Positions 7,651-13,351 of a DNA stretch of 22,136 nt are shown in pieces (within the stretch, counting starts at the first letter, position 1; each line of letters opens with the position of its first letter). The stretch is taken from positions 1 to 22,136 of IMG/VR virus record IMGVR_UViG_3300032278_004266; one strand, written 5' to 3'. The notes under the pieces are model-generated. The model did not search any database. It was not told where the DNA came from and saw nothing but the letters and a program-made list of their open reading frames with translations. The DNA comes from a virus. The position numbers and the translations under genes were made by a program.

Positions 7651-7995
7651 TCATGGTTGCCGCCGTTCCGCGCGCTGTTTCGCGCCGGAATGGCAGGAAG
7701 TGCAGAGCGGCTGCCAATTGGCCTTCCGCCAGAAAAGCCCCGGGTCGCCCCGGTGCGGTATCTCGTGATCCACCAGCCGCGCCGTAGCGCCGCAGAAGGC
7801 GCAGAGGGGATGCAGAACGAGGAAGGCGGCCCGCTCCCGCTCCCACCGGCTGCCGTAGCCCCGGGCGCTGGAGTTCGGACGCTTCCGGTCGTGCCGTGCC
7901 TTCCGCTCGGTGTCCGCCCTGAGTTCGCAGGGACAACGGATGCCCGGCGGGACGCGGTGCCCGCAGGCGCAGATCCTCGGCCCCTTGCTCGGCAT
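7651..7995 (-). CDS. HNH endonuclease, 114 aa
   Basis: I chose the ATG at 7995, with GGAGA six bases upstream. HNH motif: DHEIPHRGD (D76-H77), N93 in ANWQPLC, and H102 in CTSCHSGAK. Structural zinc cysteines are C65/C68 and C98/C101. An extra N-terminal knuckle CACGHRVPPGIRCPC (C9, C11, C21, C23) could bind a second zinc. In HK97-like phages an HNH nuclease stimulates cos cleavage by terminase and is usually beside the terminase genes. Here it sits between the capsid-associated gene and the tail tube, about 2 kb from the small subunit. Alternatively it is a free-standing homing-type nuclease, though the ten-base gap to the tail tube suggests an integral gene. Confidence 0.92.
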   Translation of the reverse strand: MPSKGPRICACGHRVPPGIRCPCELRADTERKARHDRKRPNSSARGYGSRWERERAAFLVLHPLCAFCGATARLVDHEIPHRGDPGLFWRKANWQPLCTSCHSGAKQRAERRQP

Positions 7996-8011
7996 GATCG
8001 TCTCCGATGTT

Positions 8012-8046
8012 CCGGCGGGCGGGGAAGGAGGAACCCCGCCCGCCGG
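8012..8046 (-). promoter_or_regulatory. Perfect 13-bp GC hairpin between capsid and HNH genes
   Basis: CCGGCGGGCGGGG (8012-8024) and CCCCGCCCGCCGG (8034-8046) are perfect inverted copies with a nine-base loop. On the minus-strand transcript it lies in the 135-base gap between the capsid-associated gene and the HNH gene, just upstream of the HNH ribosome site. The transcript loop reads UUCCUCCUU. No T-tract follows, so it is not a standard intrinsic terminator. An attenuator, a processing site, or a block to the HNH ribosome site are all possible. Confidence 0.7.
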
Positions 8047-8130
8047 TCTGCCGTCCGCCGATCGACAAACGGAACGGCTGTACATGCGGGCTTCGCTGGC
8101 TGTTCAAAGCGTTGCGCCGCAATTCCATGG

Positions 8131-8514
8131 TCAGGCCGCCGGCTTCTCGTAGGGCTCGATCACGGCCACGGCGCCGGCCGCGATGCTCGTGCCGCCCGCC
8201 TTGGTCAGCACGATGCGGACGTACCGCTTGTGACCCCAGTACCCGAGGCGATAGGACGCCGAGGCCTCCAGGGTCGCCGGTGCGTCGGTGTCGGTGTAGG
8301 TCGCATCCACATCGGCGAAGTCGCCCGAGGTCGTGGTGTCGGATTCCTGCACCTTCGCCGAGAAGTCGCCGGCCGAGACGATCGCGCCGGTGTTCAGCAC
8401 GAAGCACACGCCCCGCGCATCCTTCAGGTCGATTGCCGCGCCGTTGACGTTGGCGGACTGGACGGCCGAGGCCAGCGCCGGAACCGCAGAGAGGTTGTTG
8501 TAGAGATCGCGCAT
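8131..8514 (-). CDS. Probable capsid-associated (decoration-type) protein, 127 aa
   Basis: It starts MRDLYNNLSAVPALASAVQS and has a small beta-rich body with 'GVCFVLNTGAIVSAGDFSAK', 'QESDTTTSGDFADVDATY', 'YRLGYWGHKRYVRIVLTKAG' and 'AGAVAVIEP'. I recall this pattern from many alphaproteobacterial prophages, where the gene directly follows the major capsid gene. Its role is not established; position and size suggest a head decoration or auxiliary protein. TGAGGA eight bases upstream serves as ribosome site and overlaps the capsid stop codon region. It is followed by a 135-base gap holding a GC hairpin. Confidence 0.75.
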   Translation of the reverse strand: MRDLYNNLSAVPALASAVQSANVNGAAIDLKDARGVCFVLNTGAIVSAGDFSAKVQESDTTTSGDFADVDATYTDTDAPATLEASASYRLGYWGHKRYVRIVLTKAGGTSIAAGAVAVIEPYEKPAA

Positions 8515-8524
8515 GATGTGGTCC

Positions 8525-10054
8525 TCAGCTCGTTGCCATCTTCAGCTTGCGGAAGCGCGCGGCCTGAACCACGCGGCCACCGACGCGGCGGGTCGCGTGA
8601 ATTCTGGTCACGCCCTTCGTCGCCAACAAATACGGGTTGACCAAGACCGACATGCTCAGCCGGTCCACGATCCGGTAGGCGCTGAAATCGCCGTAGAGTA
8701 TTGGGAAGGCGCCGGCCTCCAGATCGGGCATGTCCACCGCTTCGATCACCGGACGGCCGAGGATCGTTTCAGGTTGCCCCGCCTGGAAGCTCGGCTGCCA
8801 GAGATAGCGGCCGTCGCCGTCCTTCAGCGTGCGCACGATGCCCAGCGTCGTGCCGTTCATCATCCAGGTGCCGGCGTTCCGATACGCGGCCGGCATGGCA
8901 TACATCAGGGCAATCAGCTTGTCGGCGCTGAGGGTCGTCGCATGCCCGTTGAGGGTATGCTCGATCCCGGCGTGCGTCATCAGGCCTTCGGGTTGCTTGA
9001 TCCCGGTGCCGTTGACGAAGGCGGCGCCTTCCTTCTGCCCGAAGTCTTCCGCCAGCGCGAGGCGCACCTCGGCCTCGGCCGTGCCGCCGCTGTCGGCCAG
9101 AAGCTCGTTCGAGATATCGACGTAGGTCGCCAGCTTGTGCGCCGGGACTTCCAGTTGTCCGAAGGTGACGGAGCTTTCCTCGTGTTCTTCCGTCTCGCCT
9201 TCCCATTGCGCGTTGGTGATGCCGGTGCGCTTGGGATATTTCACGGAAGGCGAACTGATGTTGCGGACACTGGCGACGGAGCGGATCGGCGAATACTCCA
9301 CGAGATCGCGGATGAATTCCGTGCTCATCTCCGGCGGCGCCAGATAGCCGCCCTGTTCGTCGTTCGAGACGATCAGCGTCTTGAGGTCATCCGCCGGGGC
9401 ATTGCTGCCATACCGGAGATACGCCCCGAAGGCCTTCCGCTGTTCGGTCGGCTCGGTCTTCGTCTCGGTCGTGCCGGGGCGGTTCGCCTTCGCTTCCAGC
9501 TTGTCGAGCCGGTCGGTGATCTTGTCGAGCGACTTCAGGCTTTCGCCCATCTCGCCCATCTTCGTCTCCAGCGCCTTCAGATCGGGCGCTTCGGTCTGCT
9601 CGGTCGTCATGTTCATTTCCTTTGCCGAAAGAATCCGGGCACCGGGATGCGCCGGGATTGCCACCACGCTGATCTCCACCAGATCGAGGTCGCTGATCGT
9701 GCGGCCGCCACCCTTGCGAGGCGCGGCCTTGTTGGTCTTGAAGCCGATAGAGAGGCCAGTCAGCGCACGGTTGCGGATCAGCGCCCGCACCTCCCGCGCG
9801 CGCGCCACATCGTCCACGAGAAGCCGGCCCTTCACCTGAAGGCCGGCATCATCCTCGCCCACCACTTCCCACACGCCGACAACATCGGCGGGGTCGTGCG
9901 AGGCCAGCATCGGAAGCGGGGGCAGCGCCTTGGTGAAAGCGCCTCTCTCGATCATGTCGCCGATGCGATCGGCAGATCCGAACGGCCATGCCGTGCCGGT
10001 GATCGTCCCGGCATCGTCCACGCCGAGGTCCGCCTTGATCTCGATCCGGTCCAT
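8525..10054 (-). CDS. Prohead protease-major capsid protein fusion, 509 aa
   Basis: The ATG at 10054 overlaps the upstream stop as TGATG; the longer frame to 10354 is shadow. Residues 1-145 are an HK97-type (S78) prohead protease with H53 (LASHD) and S102 (GLSIGF) as the visible catalytic pair and the conserved end 'VEISVVAIPAHPGA'. Residues about 150-190 form a coiled coil (LKALETKMGEMGESLKSLDK), like the HK97 scaffolding delta domain. Residues about 200-509 have the HK97 capsid fold pattern, with 'GGYLAPPEMSTEFI' and 'WMMNGTTLGIVRTLKDGDGR'. Fused protease-capsid genes are known in phages. A strong internal ribosome site and ATG at 9610 (M149) could also make free capsid (361 aa). The protease would be expected to remove itself and the delta domain during maturation. 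Confidence 0.95.
   Translation of the reverse strand: MDRIEIKADLGVDDAGTITGTAWPFGSADRIGDMIERGAFTKALPPLPMLASHDPADVVGVWEVVGEDDAGLQVKGRLLVDDVARAREVRALIRNRALTGLSIGFKTNKAAPRKGGGRTISDLDLVEISVVAIPAHPGARILSAKEMNMTTEQTEAPDLKALETKMGEMGESLKSLDKITDRLDKLEAKANRPGTTETKTEPTEQRKAFGAYLRYGSNAPADDLKTLIVSNDEQGGYLAPPEMSTEFIRDLVEYSPIRSVASVRNISSPSVKYPKRTGITNAQWEGETEEHEESSVTFGQLEVPAHKLATYVDISNELLADSGGTAEAEVRLALAEDFGQKEGAAFVNGTGIKQPEGLMTHAGIEHTLNGHATTLSADKLIALMYAMPAAYRNAGTWMMNGTTLGIVRTLKDGDGRYLWQPSFQAGQPETILGRPVIEAVDMPDLEAGAFPILYGDFSAYRIVDRLSMSVLVNPYLLATKGVTRIHATRRVGGRVVQAARFRKLKMATS
9608..9623 (-). promoter_or_regulatory. Internal ribosome binding site and start within the protease-capsid gene
   Basis: On the minus strand AAAGGA (9623-9618) is followed by seven bases and an in-frame ATG (9610-9608, M149). 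The position is exactly at the junction between the protease domain and the coiled-coil delta domain, where a separate capsid gene would begin. Initiation here would give a 361-residue capsid precursor without protease. Either this is a working second start or the remnant of two genes that fused. Confidence 0.55.
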
Positions 10055-10314
10055 CAAATCAACCCCACTATGCCGGTTGCCGTGGTGCCGCTCTCCAGCA
10101 CGCGCCGGATGCGGTAGGGCATGATCTGCTCTGCCGGCAGCGGAAGCGTGCCGGTCGAGCCATCCCGCATGACAACCGCGACCACGCCGCTGCCCGTCGC
10201 GATGACCGCCCGCGTGATCTGCGCGAGGTCGGCGTCGTCGTTCGGCGTGATGGCGAACATACCGTTGGCAGGGTCGTCCGGGCCGGCCGAATAGCTGTCG
10301 AAGGTGTCGATCAT
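10054..10314 (-). CDS. Head spike base protein, RCAP_Rcc01079 family, 86 aa
   Basis: I chose the ATG at 10314, ATGA-overlapped with the previous gene and preceded by GGGGGAG. The sequence 'DTFDSYSAGPDDPANGMFAI' with 'TPNDDADLAQITRAVIATG', 'VVAVVMRDGS', and 'MPYRIRRVLESGTTATGIVGL' matches the family named after R. capsulatus GTA Rcc01079. In the GTA this is the base of head spikes that help bind the recipient's capsule polysaccharide (established for the GTA). The GTA has a separate fibre protein (Rcc01080); no such gene is adjacent here. Its location directly before the capsid gene supports a capsid-surface role. Confidence 0.8.
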   Translation of the reverse strand: MIDTFDSYSAGPDDPANGMFAITPNDDADLAQITRAVIATGSGVVAVVMRDGSTGTLPLPAEQIMPYRIRRVLESGTTATGIVGLI

Positions 10315-10703
10315 CTGCTCCCCCGGAAGGCTGCGCGATCGGCCGCGAAGGCATCGACCTGCGCCTGCACCCACGTCGCGGCGCGCAGCAGGCGGATCAC
10401 GTTGGTCTGGCTGAAGGGCACCGGCTCGCCGGCCTCGCTCACGTTCCAGCCCAGCACGCAGGCCGCGAGGCATTCGATCCGCAGACGTTCCCGCACCGCG
10501 GCAGAGACGCGCCCTTGGTCGTCGGCATGGTCCGCCAGAGCATCGGCAAGGGCGAGGCGCGCACGGTTCTGCGTCTCGCTGTCGGGACCGGCAATCCGCA
10601 GAGTGATGCCCGTCACCTTCCCGGTCACCGGGTCCACCAGTTCGAATTCACGGCCACGATCCTGGTCCTGCGCATCGGCGCGGATCTCATCAAGCGACAG
10701 CAC
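10311..10703 (-). CDS. Small phage protein, possibly tail-assembly-chaperone-like, 130 aa
   Basis: It begins at a GTG at 10703 with AGGAGGAG seven to nine bases upstream and overlaps the portal gene by 14 bases. The N-terminal part is strand-rich (REFELVDPVTGKVTGITLRI), followed by helices and 'LAACVLGWNVSEAGEPVPFS', ending with 'VQAQVDAFAADRAAFRG'. The closing pattern 'FS..N...LL......I..QVD.F..DR..F' occurs in phage proteins sometimes annotated as tail assembly chaperone. Its location straight after the portal is odd for such a chaperone. I treat the functional name as tentative. Confidence 0.65.
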   Translation of the reverse strand: MLSLDEIRADAQDQDRGREFELVDPVTGKVTGITLRIAGPDSETQNRARLALADALADHADDQGRVSAAVRERLRIECLAACVLGWNVSEAGEPVPFSQTNVIRLLRAATWVQAQVDAFAADRAAFRGSR

Positions 10704-11874
10704 GGATCGGCTCCTCCTCGGATTGCGGCGCGGCGGCCGTGATGTTGGGGTTCGCGAATTCGTCGCCGCCCTCGTAGGGTTGCAGCCCTAGCCAGTCGCG
10801 GCTCTCGTTCGGGTTGATCACCCGCGATGCGATCAGCGAATTGATCACCGTCGCCCGGGTCGAGAGATCGGCACGGGTCAGGTCGTCGCGGTCGAAGCGG
10901 ATGACCCTCTCGGCGCGTTCGTCGGGCAGGAAGAGGCCGCGTGCCAGCGCGGCCTCCAGCGCCCGGAGCCACGGCTCCAGCGTGTAGGACAGGAATTCCC
11001 GGCCCTGTTGCTCGCCGTTCGCCCAGGTGGCGCGGCCGAGGTCGTAGAGCATCTGTGGCGGCACCCGGAATGCGCGGGCGATTTCGAGGATCTGGAACGT
11101 GCGGTTTTCCAGGAATTGCGCGTCGGTCGAAGCCAGCGTGAACGGCTGGAAGCTCGCACCGTCGTAGAGGATTGCCGTCTGGCCTCCGGTATCGTCGCCC
11201 TCGTGGGATGCCCGCCATGCGGTGCGCGCCTTCTTCACGCTTTCCTCGCCCATGCCGCGCGGGAACATCAGCGCGCCGGAGGGACGCGCGCCGCGCCCGA
11301 AGAGCCGTGCCGCGTGGCGCTCCAGCACGAAGGCCACGGCAATGGCTTCTTTCGCCAGCGTGACAGGCGCCCGGCCGAAGGGACTGCGCAGATGGATGAT
11401 GTTTTCGGACGGGACCGGGACACTGTTGATCGAGTAGGTCGGTTCGCCCGTCGCCTGGTCGTAATCCACCGCGATGACACCGGGGCGATAGGGGATGATC
11501 TCTACAGGCCGGCCGCTCACCCGGTTGACCCACGCCATCGCGCCGTGGTCGCGCAGCAGGGCGCCGACGATCAGATCGCGGATCAGTTCATAGCCGGAGG
11601 TCCACCCGTTCGCCTCGCCGCGCAGCAGGGCGCGCACCGGATCGTCGGTCAACTCGGTCGCGCCGTCCGGCGTGGTCACCGTGATATCCAGGGACGCGGC
11701 AGCTTCGGAAATGGCACGCACGGCAGCCGATACCGCTGGTACCCGCAACGCCGTCTCGCCGGTCAGGCTGACGCCGGCAGCGACGGGCACGACGCCGAGC
11801 ATCTCCGCCAGCCAATCCTCCGGATCGGCGAGCGACTTGGTTTCGGTCTGAGGTTTGCGCGAGAAGGGCCACAT
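10690..11874 (-). CDS. HK97-family portal protein, 394 aa
   Basis: It forms the dodecameric ring at one capsid vertex through which DNA passes. HK97 portal landmarks: 'VPAVSAAVRAISEAAASLDI' near residue 45-65, 'GYELIRDLIVGALLRDHGAM', 'IIPYRPGVIAV', 'IIHLRSPFGRAPVTLAKEAI', 'ARLFGRGARPSGAL', and the C-terminal stem-crown region 'FLSYTLEPWLRALEAALARG' and 'VINPNESRDWLGLQPYEGGD'. Length is normal for the family. It is the first gene of the structural block. I see no clear Shine-Dalgarno site before its ATG, so the true start could be a few codons different. Its promoter should lie in the 294-base gap upstream. Confidence 0.95.
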   Translation of the reverse strand: MWPFSRKPQTETKSLADPEDWLAEMLGVVPVAAGVSLTGETALRVPAVSAAVRAISEAAASLDITVTTPDGATELTDDPVRALLRGEANGWTSGYELIRDLIVGALLRDHGAMAWVNRVSGRPVEIIPYRPGVIAVDYDQATGEPTYSINSVPVPSENIIHLRSPFGRAPVTLAKEAIAVAFVLERHAARLFGRGARPSGALMFPRGMGEESVKKARTAWRASHEGDDTGGQTAILYDGASFQPFTLASTDAQFLENRTFQILEIARAFRVPPQMLYDLGRATWANGEQQGREFLSYTLEPWLRALEAALARGLFLPDERAERVIRFDRDDLTRADLSTRATVINSLIASRVINPNESRDWLGLQPYEGGDEFANPNITAAAPQSEEEPIRAVA

Positions 11875-12168
11875 GCCCGCAGTATCGGGCGCCGCAAGGC
11901 CGAGGGGCAGCTAGCAGGATGCGGTTAAGACTAGGTTTTCATGGGTTTTCGTGCGGACCGGGAAAATCCAGTTTCGAGCAGATCGTGCGCGAGTGTCCCC
12001 CCGCCGGTCCCCTCAAACGGGCGAAAGTTCAGATCCACCCCCGGTCACTGTCCTGATGCTGGTCAGCAACACAAGTCGATCACGATGGATCACGACTTCA
12101 TGAAGCATTTGGAGAATCCGGCAGAGGAGTGGGAACGATCTCTCACCAATAAGGTGGATGGGTACACA
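11875..12168. other. Divergent intergenic region, portal and lipoprotein
   Basis: No gene is supported here. The region must carry start signals for the minus-strand structural operon and the plus-strand lipoprotein, but I found no convincing -35/-10 pair for either. It contains a direct repeat GATCACGA at 12078-12085 and 12088-12095, exactly ten bases apart, and two GGTTTTC copies close together near 11934-11948. The ORF of the lipoprotein is open back to 11941, but that extension has no ribosome site or signal peptide. Confidence 0.5.
12078..12095. repeat. Two direct GATCACGA repeats, 10-bp period
   Basis: GATCACGA occurs twice with ten-base spacing, so both lie on the same DNA face. They are about 75-90 bases upstream of the lipoprotein start and about 210 bases upstream of the portal start. 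A regulator binding site is possible; two copies of eight bases could also be chance. Confidence 0.4.
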
Positions 12169-12501
12169 ATGAAAAACGCAATACTGATACTTGTTTCGAT
12201 GATAATGCTGGGCGCCTGCGCGAAGAAACCCGATGCGGTCGAACCGGCAAAGATCGACCACACGCCATACTTGCAGCTGTCCTGCTCCAATCTGGCCCAG
12301 AAGCAGAACGAAGGGCAGCTCGCTGTCGAAAGCCTTTCTGCCAAACAGAAAGCCGCCGCCGACAATGATGCTCTCGGTGTCTTCCTGCTCGGGCTGCCGT
12401 TGGCCAGCATGTCGGGGAATGACCCCGAAGCACAACTCTCGATCGCCAAGGGTCAGTTGAACGCCATCAAGATGGCCAGAGCCAGCAAGCGCTGCGCGTA
12501 G
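12169..12501 (+). CDS. Small lipoprotein, prophage moron candidate, 110 aa
   Basis: The signal peptide MKNAILILVSMIMLGAC has a classic lipobox LGAC with Cys17 as the lipid-modified residue and Ala at +2. AAGGTGG lies 11 bases upstream of the chosen ATG. The mature part has 'YLQLSCSNLAQKQNEGQL' and the conserved-looking 'ALGVFLLGLPLASMSGNDPE', ending in a second Cys. I recall this small lipoprotein pattern from several proteobacteria, often near prophages; its function is not known to me. It is transcribed against all neighbouring phage genes, sits between replication and structural modules, and is AT-richer, which fits a moron expressed from the lysogen. Phage receptor masking is one role of such lipoproteins, but that is inference. 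Confidence 0.8.
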   Translation: MKNAILILVSMIMLGACAKKPDAVEPAKIDHTPYLQLSCSNLAQKQNEGQLAVESLSAKQKAAADNDALGVFLLGLPLASMSGNDPEAQLSIAKGQLNAIKMARASKRCA

Positions 12502-12508
12502 AGCCTCA

Positions 12509-12536
12509 GGCAGGCCGGGTATTCATTCGGCCTGCC
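12509..12536. terminator. Bidirectional hairpin between convergent genes
   Basis: GGCAGGCCG (12509-12517) and CGGCCTGCC (12528-12536) form a perfect nine-base stem with a ten-base loop, eight bases after the lipoprotein stop. The opposing gene ends at 12544. There is no strong T-tract on either side, so termination efficiency is uncertain, but the location between two convergent stops fits a shared terminator. Confidence 0.6.
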
Positions 12537-12543
12537 CACCTGA

Positions 12544-12828
12544 TCATGCAATGCTCTCGCCAGTGAAACCCTCGTAGAGCATCACGGCGCGTTCGGTCAG
12601 CGCATCCCGGAAATCTCCCTGAACGAAACCTGTCTCGATCTTCGTTCCGGCGTGGGATTTGCCGCGCGGTCCATCCACGGAAATGGACCCGTCAGCCCTC
12701 TTGATCATGACGCATCCGACCACCTTCAGGACAGGCAGCTGAAGATCGAAGGTCGCCAGCAGCCGGTTGCCGATGCTGTTCGCCGGCGCGTTGATCACCT
12801 TCATCTGGGTCAGTGTGAAATCTTGCAT
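12544..12828 (-). CDS. SpoVG-like small phage protein, 94 aa
   Basis: I chose the ATG at 12828 because GAGGAA lies six bases upstream. The alternative ATG at 12858 overlaps the previous gene as ATGA but has no ribosome site. The body 'NRLLATFDLQLPVLKVVGCV', then 'MIKRADGSISVDGPRG', resembles the short SpoVG-like beta-fold found in many prophage replication regions, where the pattern is '...LAFF.V.L..G..I..C......DG...V..P'. The family includes nucleic-acid-binding proteins, but the role here is unknown. It is the last gene of the replication operon. Confidence 0.65.
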   Translation of the reverse strand: MQDFTLTQMKVINAPANSIGNRLLATFDLQLPVLKVVGCVMIKRADGSISVDGPRGKSHAGTKIETGFVQGDFRDALTERAVMLYEGFTGESIA

Positions 12829-12854
12829 TGTTTCTTCCTCGCTGGAGTAGTTGG

Positions 12855-13082
12855 TCATACGGTTGTGCCCTTGAGCCAGGCCATCAGATCGGACCTGAAG
12901 GCGAAGTAGCTGCCGCTGCCTTCGGGCTTGTGGATCGGGACGCTGGGGTTCCTCGCCAGCCTGCGGGCCTTGTCCACGCTGATGCCCAGAGCGGCGGCGA
13001 TGGTGCCGAGGCCCCATAGTTTCTCTGGACCAGCCGCCAAGGCGTCGAAGCGGGCAGGGGTGAGGGGGGTTGGTTTTGTCAT
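12855..13082 (-). CDS. Small helix-turn-helix DNA-binding protein, 75 aa
   Basis: The region 'LWGLGTIAAALGISVDKARR' is a clear helix-turn-helix (GTIAAALGIS, then recognition helix VDKARRLARN). It is followed by 'PIHKPEGSGSYFAFRSDLMAWL', a winged segment like that of MerR/excisionase-fold proteins. GGAAGGA precedes the ATG by about nine bases. It lies directly downstream of the iteron-like repeats. It may be a replication initiator accessory, an excisionase, or a transcription regulator. Its stop overlaps an alternative start of the SpoVG-like gene. Confidence 0.8.
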   Translation of the reverse strand: MTKPTPLTPARFDALAAGPEKLWGLGTIAAALGISVDKARRLARNPSVPIHKPEGSGSYFAFRSDLMAWLKGTTV

Positions 13083-13351
13083 TCTGCTCGTCCTTCCCGG
13101 CCAGGTTGTCGTTCGAGATGCACCACCGCGCGCCGAACAGGTGATGCTGTGTTACCAGATCCGATCAATTCCGCGCTGCCGCGCGGGCGCTTCGCGCCGT
13201 GACTGCGGATAAGGTTGAACGGCATCCGCCGCAGTCGTCGACCCTTAAAGGAAATGACTGCGGCGGCGGAATGTCCGCCCGCCCGCTCGCATCCCGATTT
13301 CCGCAGTCCACCGCAGTTATCCGCCGCAGTCAGTTTGAGTGCGGAAATCAT
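13079..13351 (-). CDS. Doubtful ORF exactly filling the gap between ATPase and HTH genes, 90 aa
   Basis: It starts TGATG-overlapped with the ATPase stop (13351) and ends ATGA-overlapped with the HTH start (13082). Such junctions are typical of real genes in this element. Against this, the translation (MISALKLTAADNCGGLRKSG...) is low in structure, arginine- and glycine-rich, and the DNA is dominated by the repeated GACTGCGG motif. I think the repeats are the functional feature, but translation through the gap could couple the HTH gene to the ATPase. Confidence 0.25.
   Translation of the reverse strand: MISALKLTAADNCGGLRKSGCERAGGHSAAAVISFKGRRLRRMPFNLIRSHGAKRPRGSAELIGSGNTASPVRRAVVHLERQPGREGRAE
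13201..13344. repeat. Iteron-like GACTGCGG repeat cluster, candidate replication origin
   Basis: The motif GACTGCGG or its complement occurs at 13201-13208, 13229-13236, 13256-13263, 13301-13308 and 13324-13331, with near copies at 13311-13318 (CCGCAGTT) and 13337-13344 (GAGTGCGG). The 13-mer ATCCGCCGCAGTC is repeated exactly at 13224-13236 and 13319-13331. An 11-bp perfect inverted repeat is formed by CCGCCGCAGTC (13226-13236) and GACTGCGGCGG (13256-13266), with a 19-base spacer that includes the AT-richer CCTTAAAGGAAAT. The cluster lies between the RepA-like ATPase and the HTH protein, as expected for an origin or operator. Confidence 0.7.

Noticed and set aside
8513-10117. 534-residue plus-strand ORF opposite the capsid gene
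   Set aside because: Shadow of the protease-capsid fusion; Arg/His-rich with no recognisable domain.
11941-12168. N-terminal extension of the lipoprotein ORF
   Set aside because: It would bury the signal peptide and lipobox inside the protein and has no ribosome site.
13201-13344. CRISPR array
   Set aside because: Repeats are about 8-13 bases, in both orientations and with irregular spacing; they fit iterons or operators, not CRISPR repeats.
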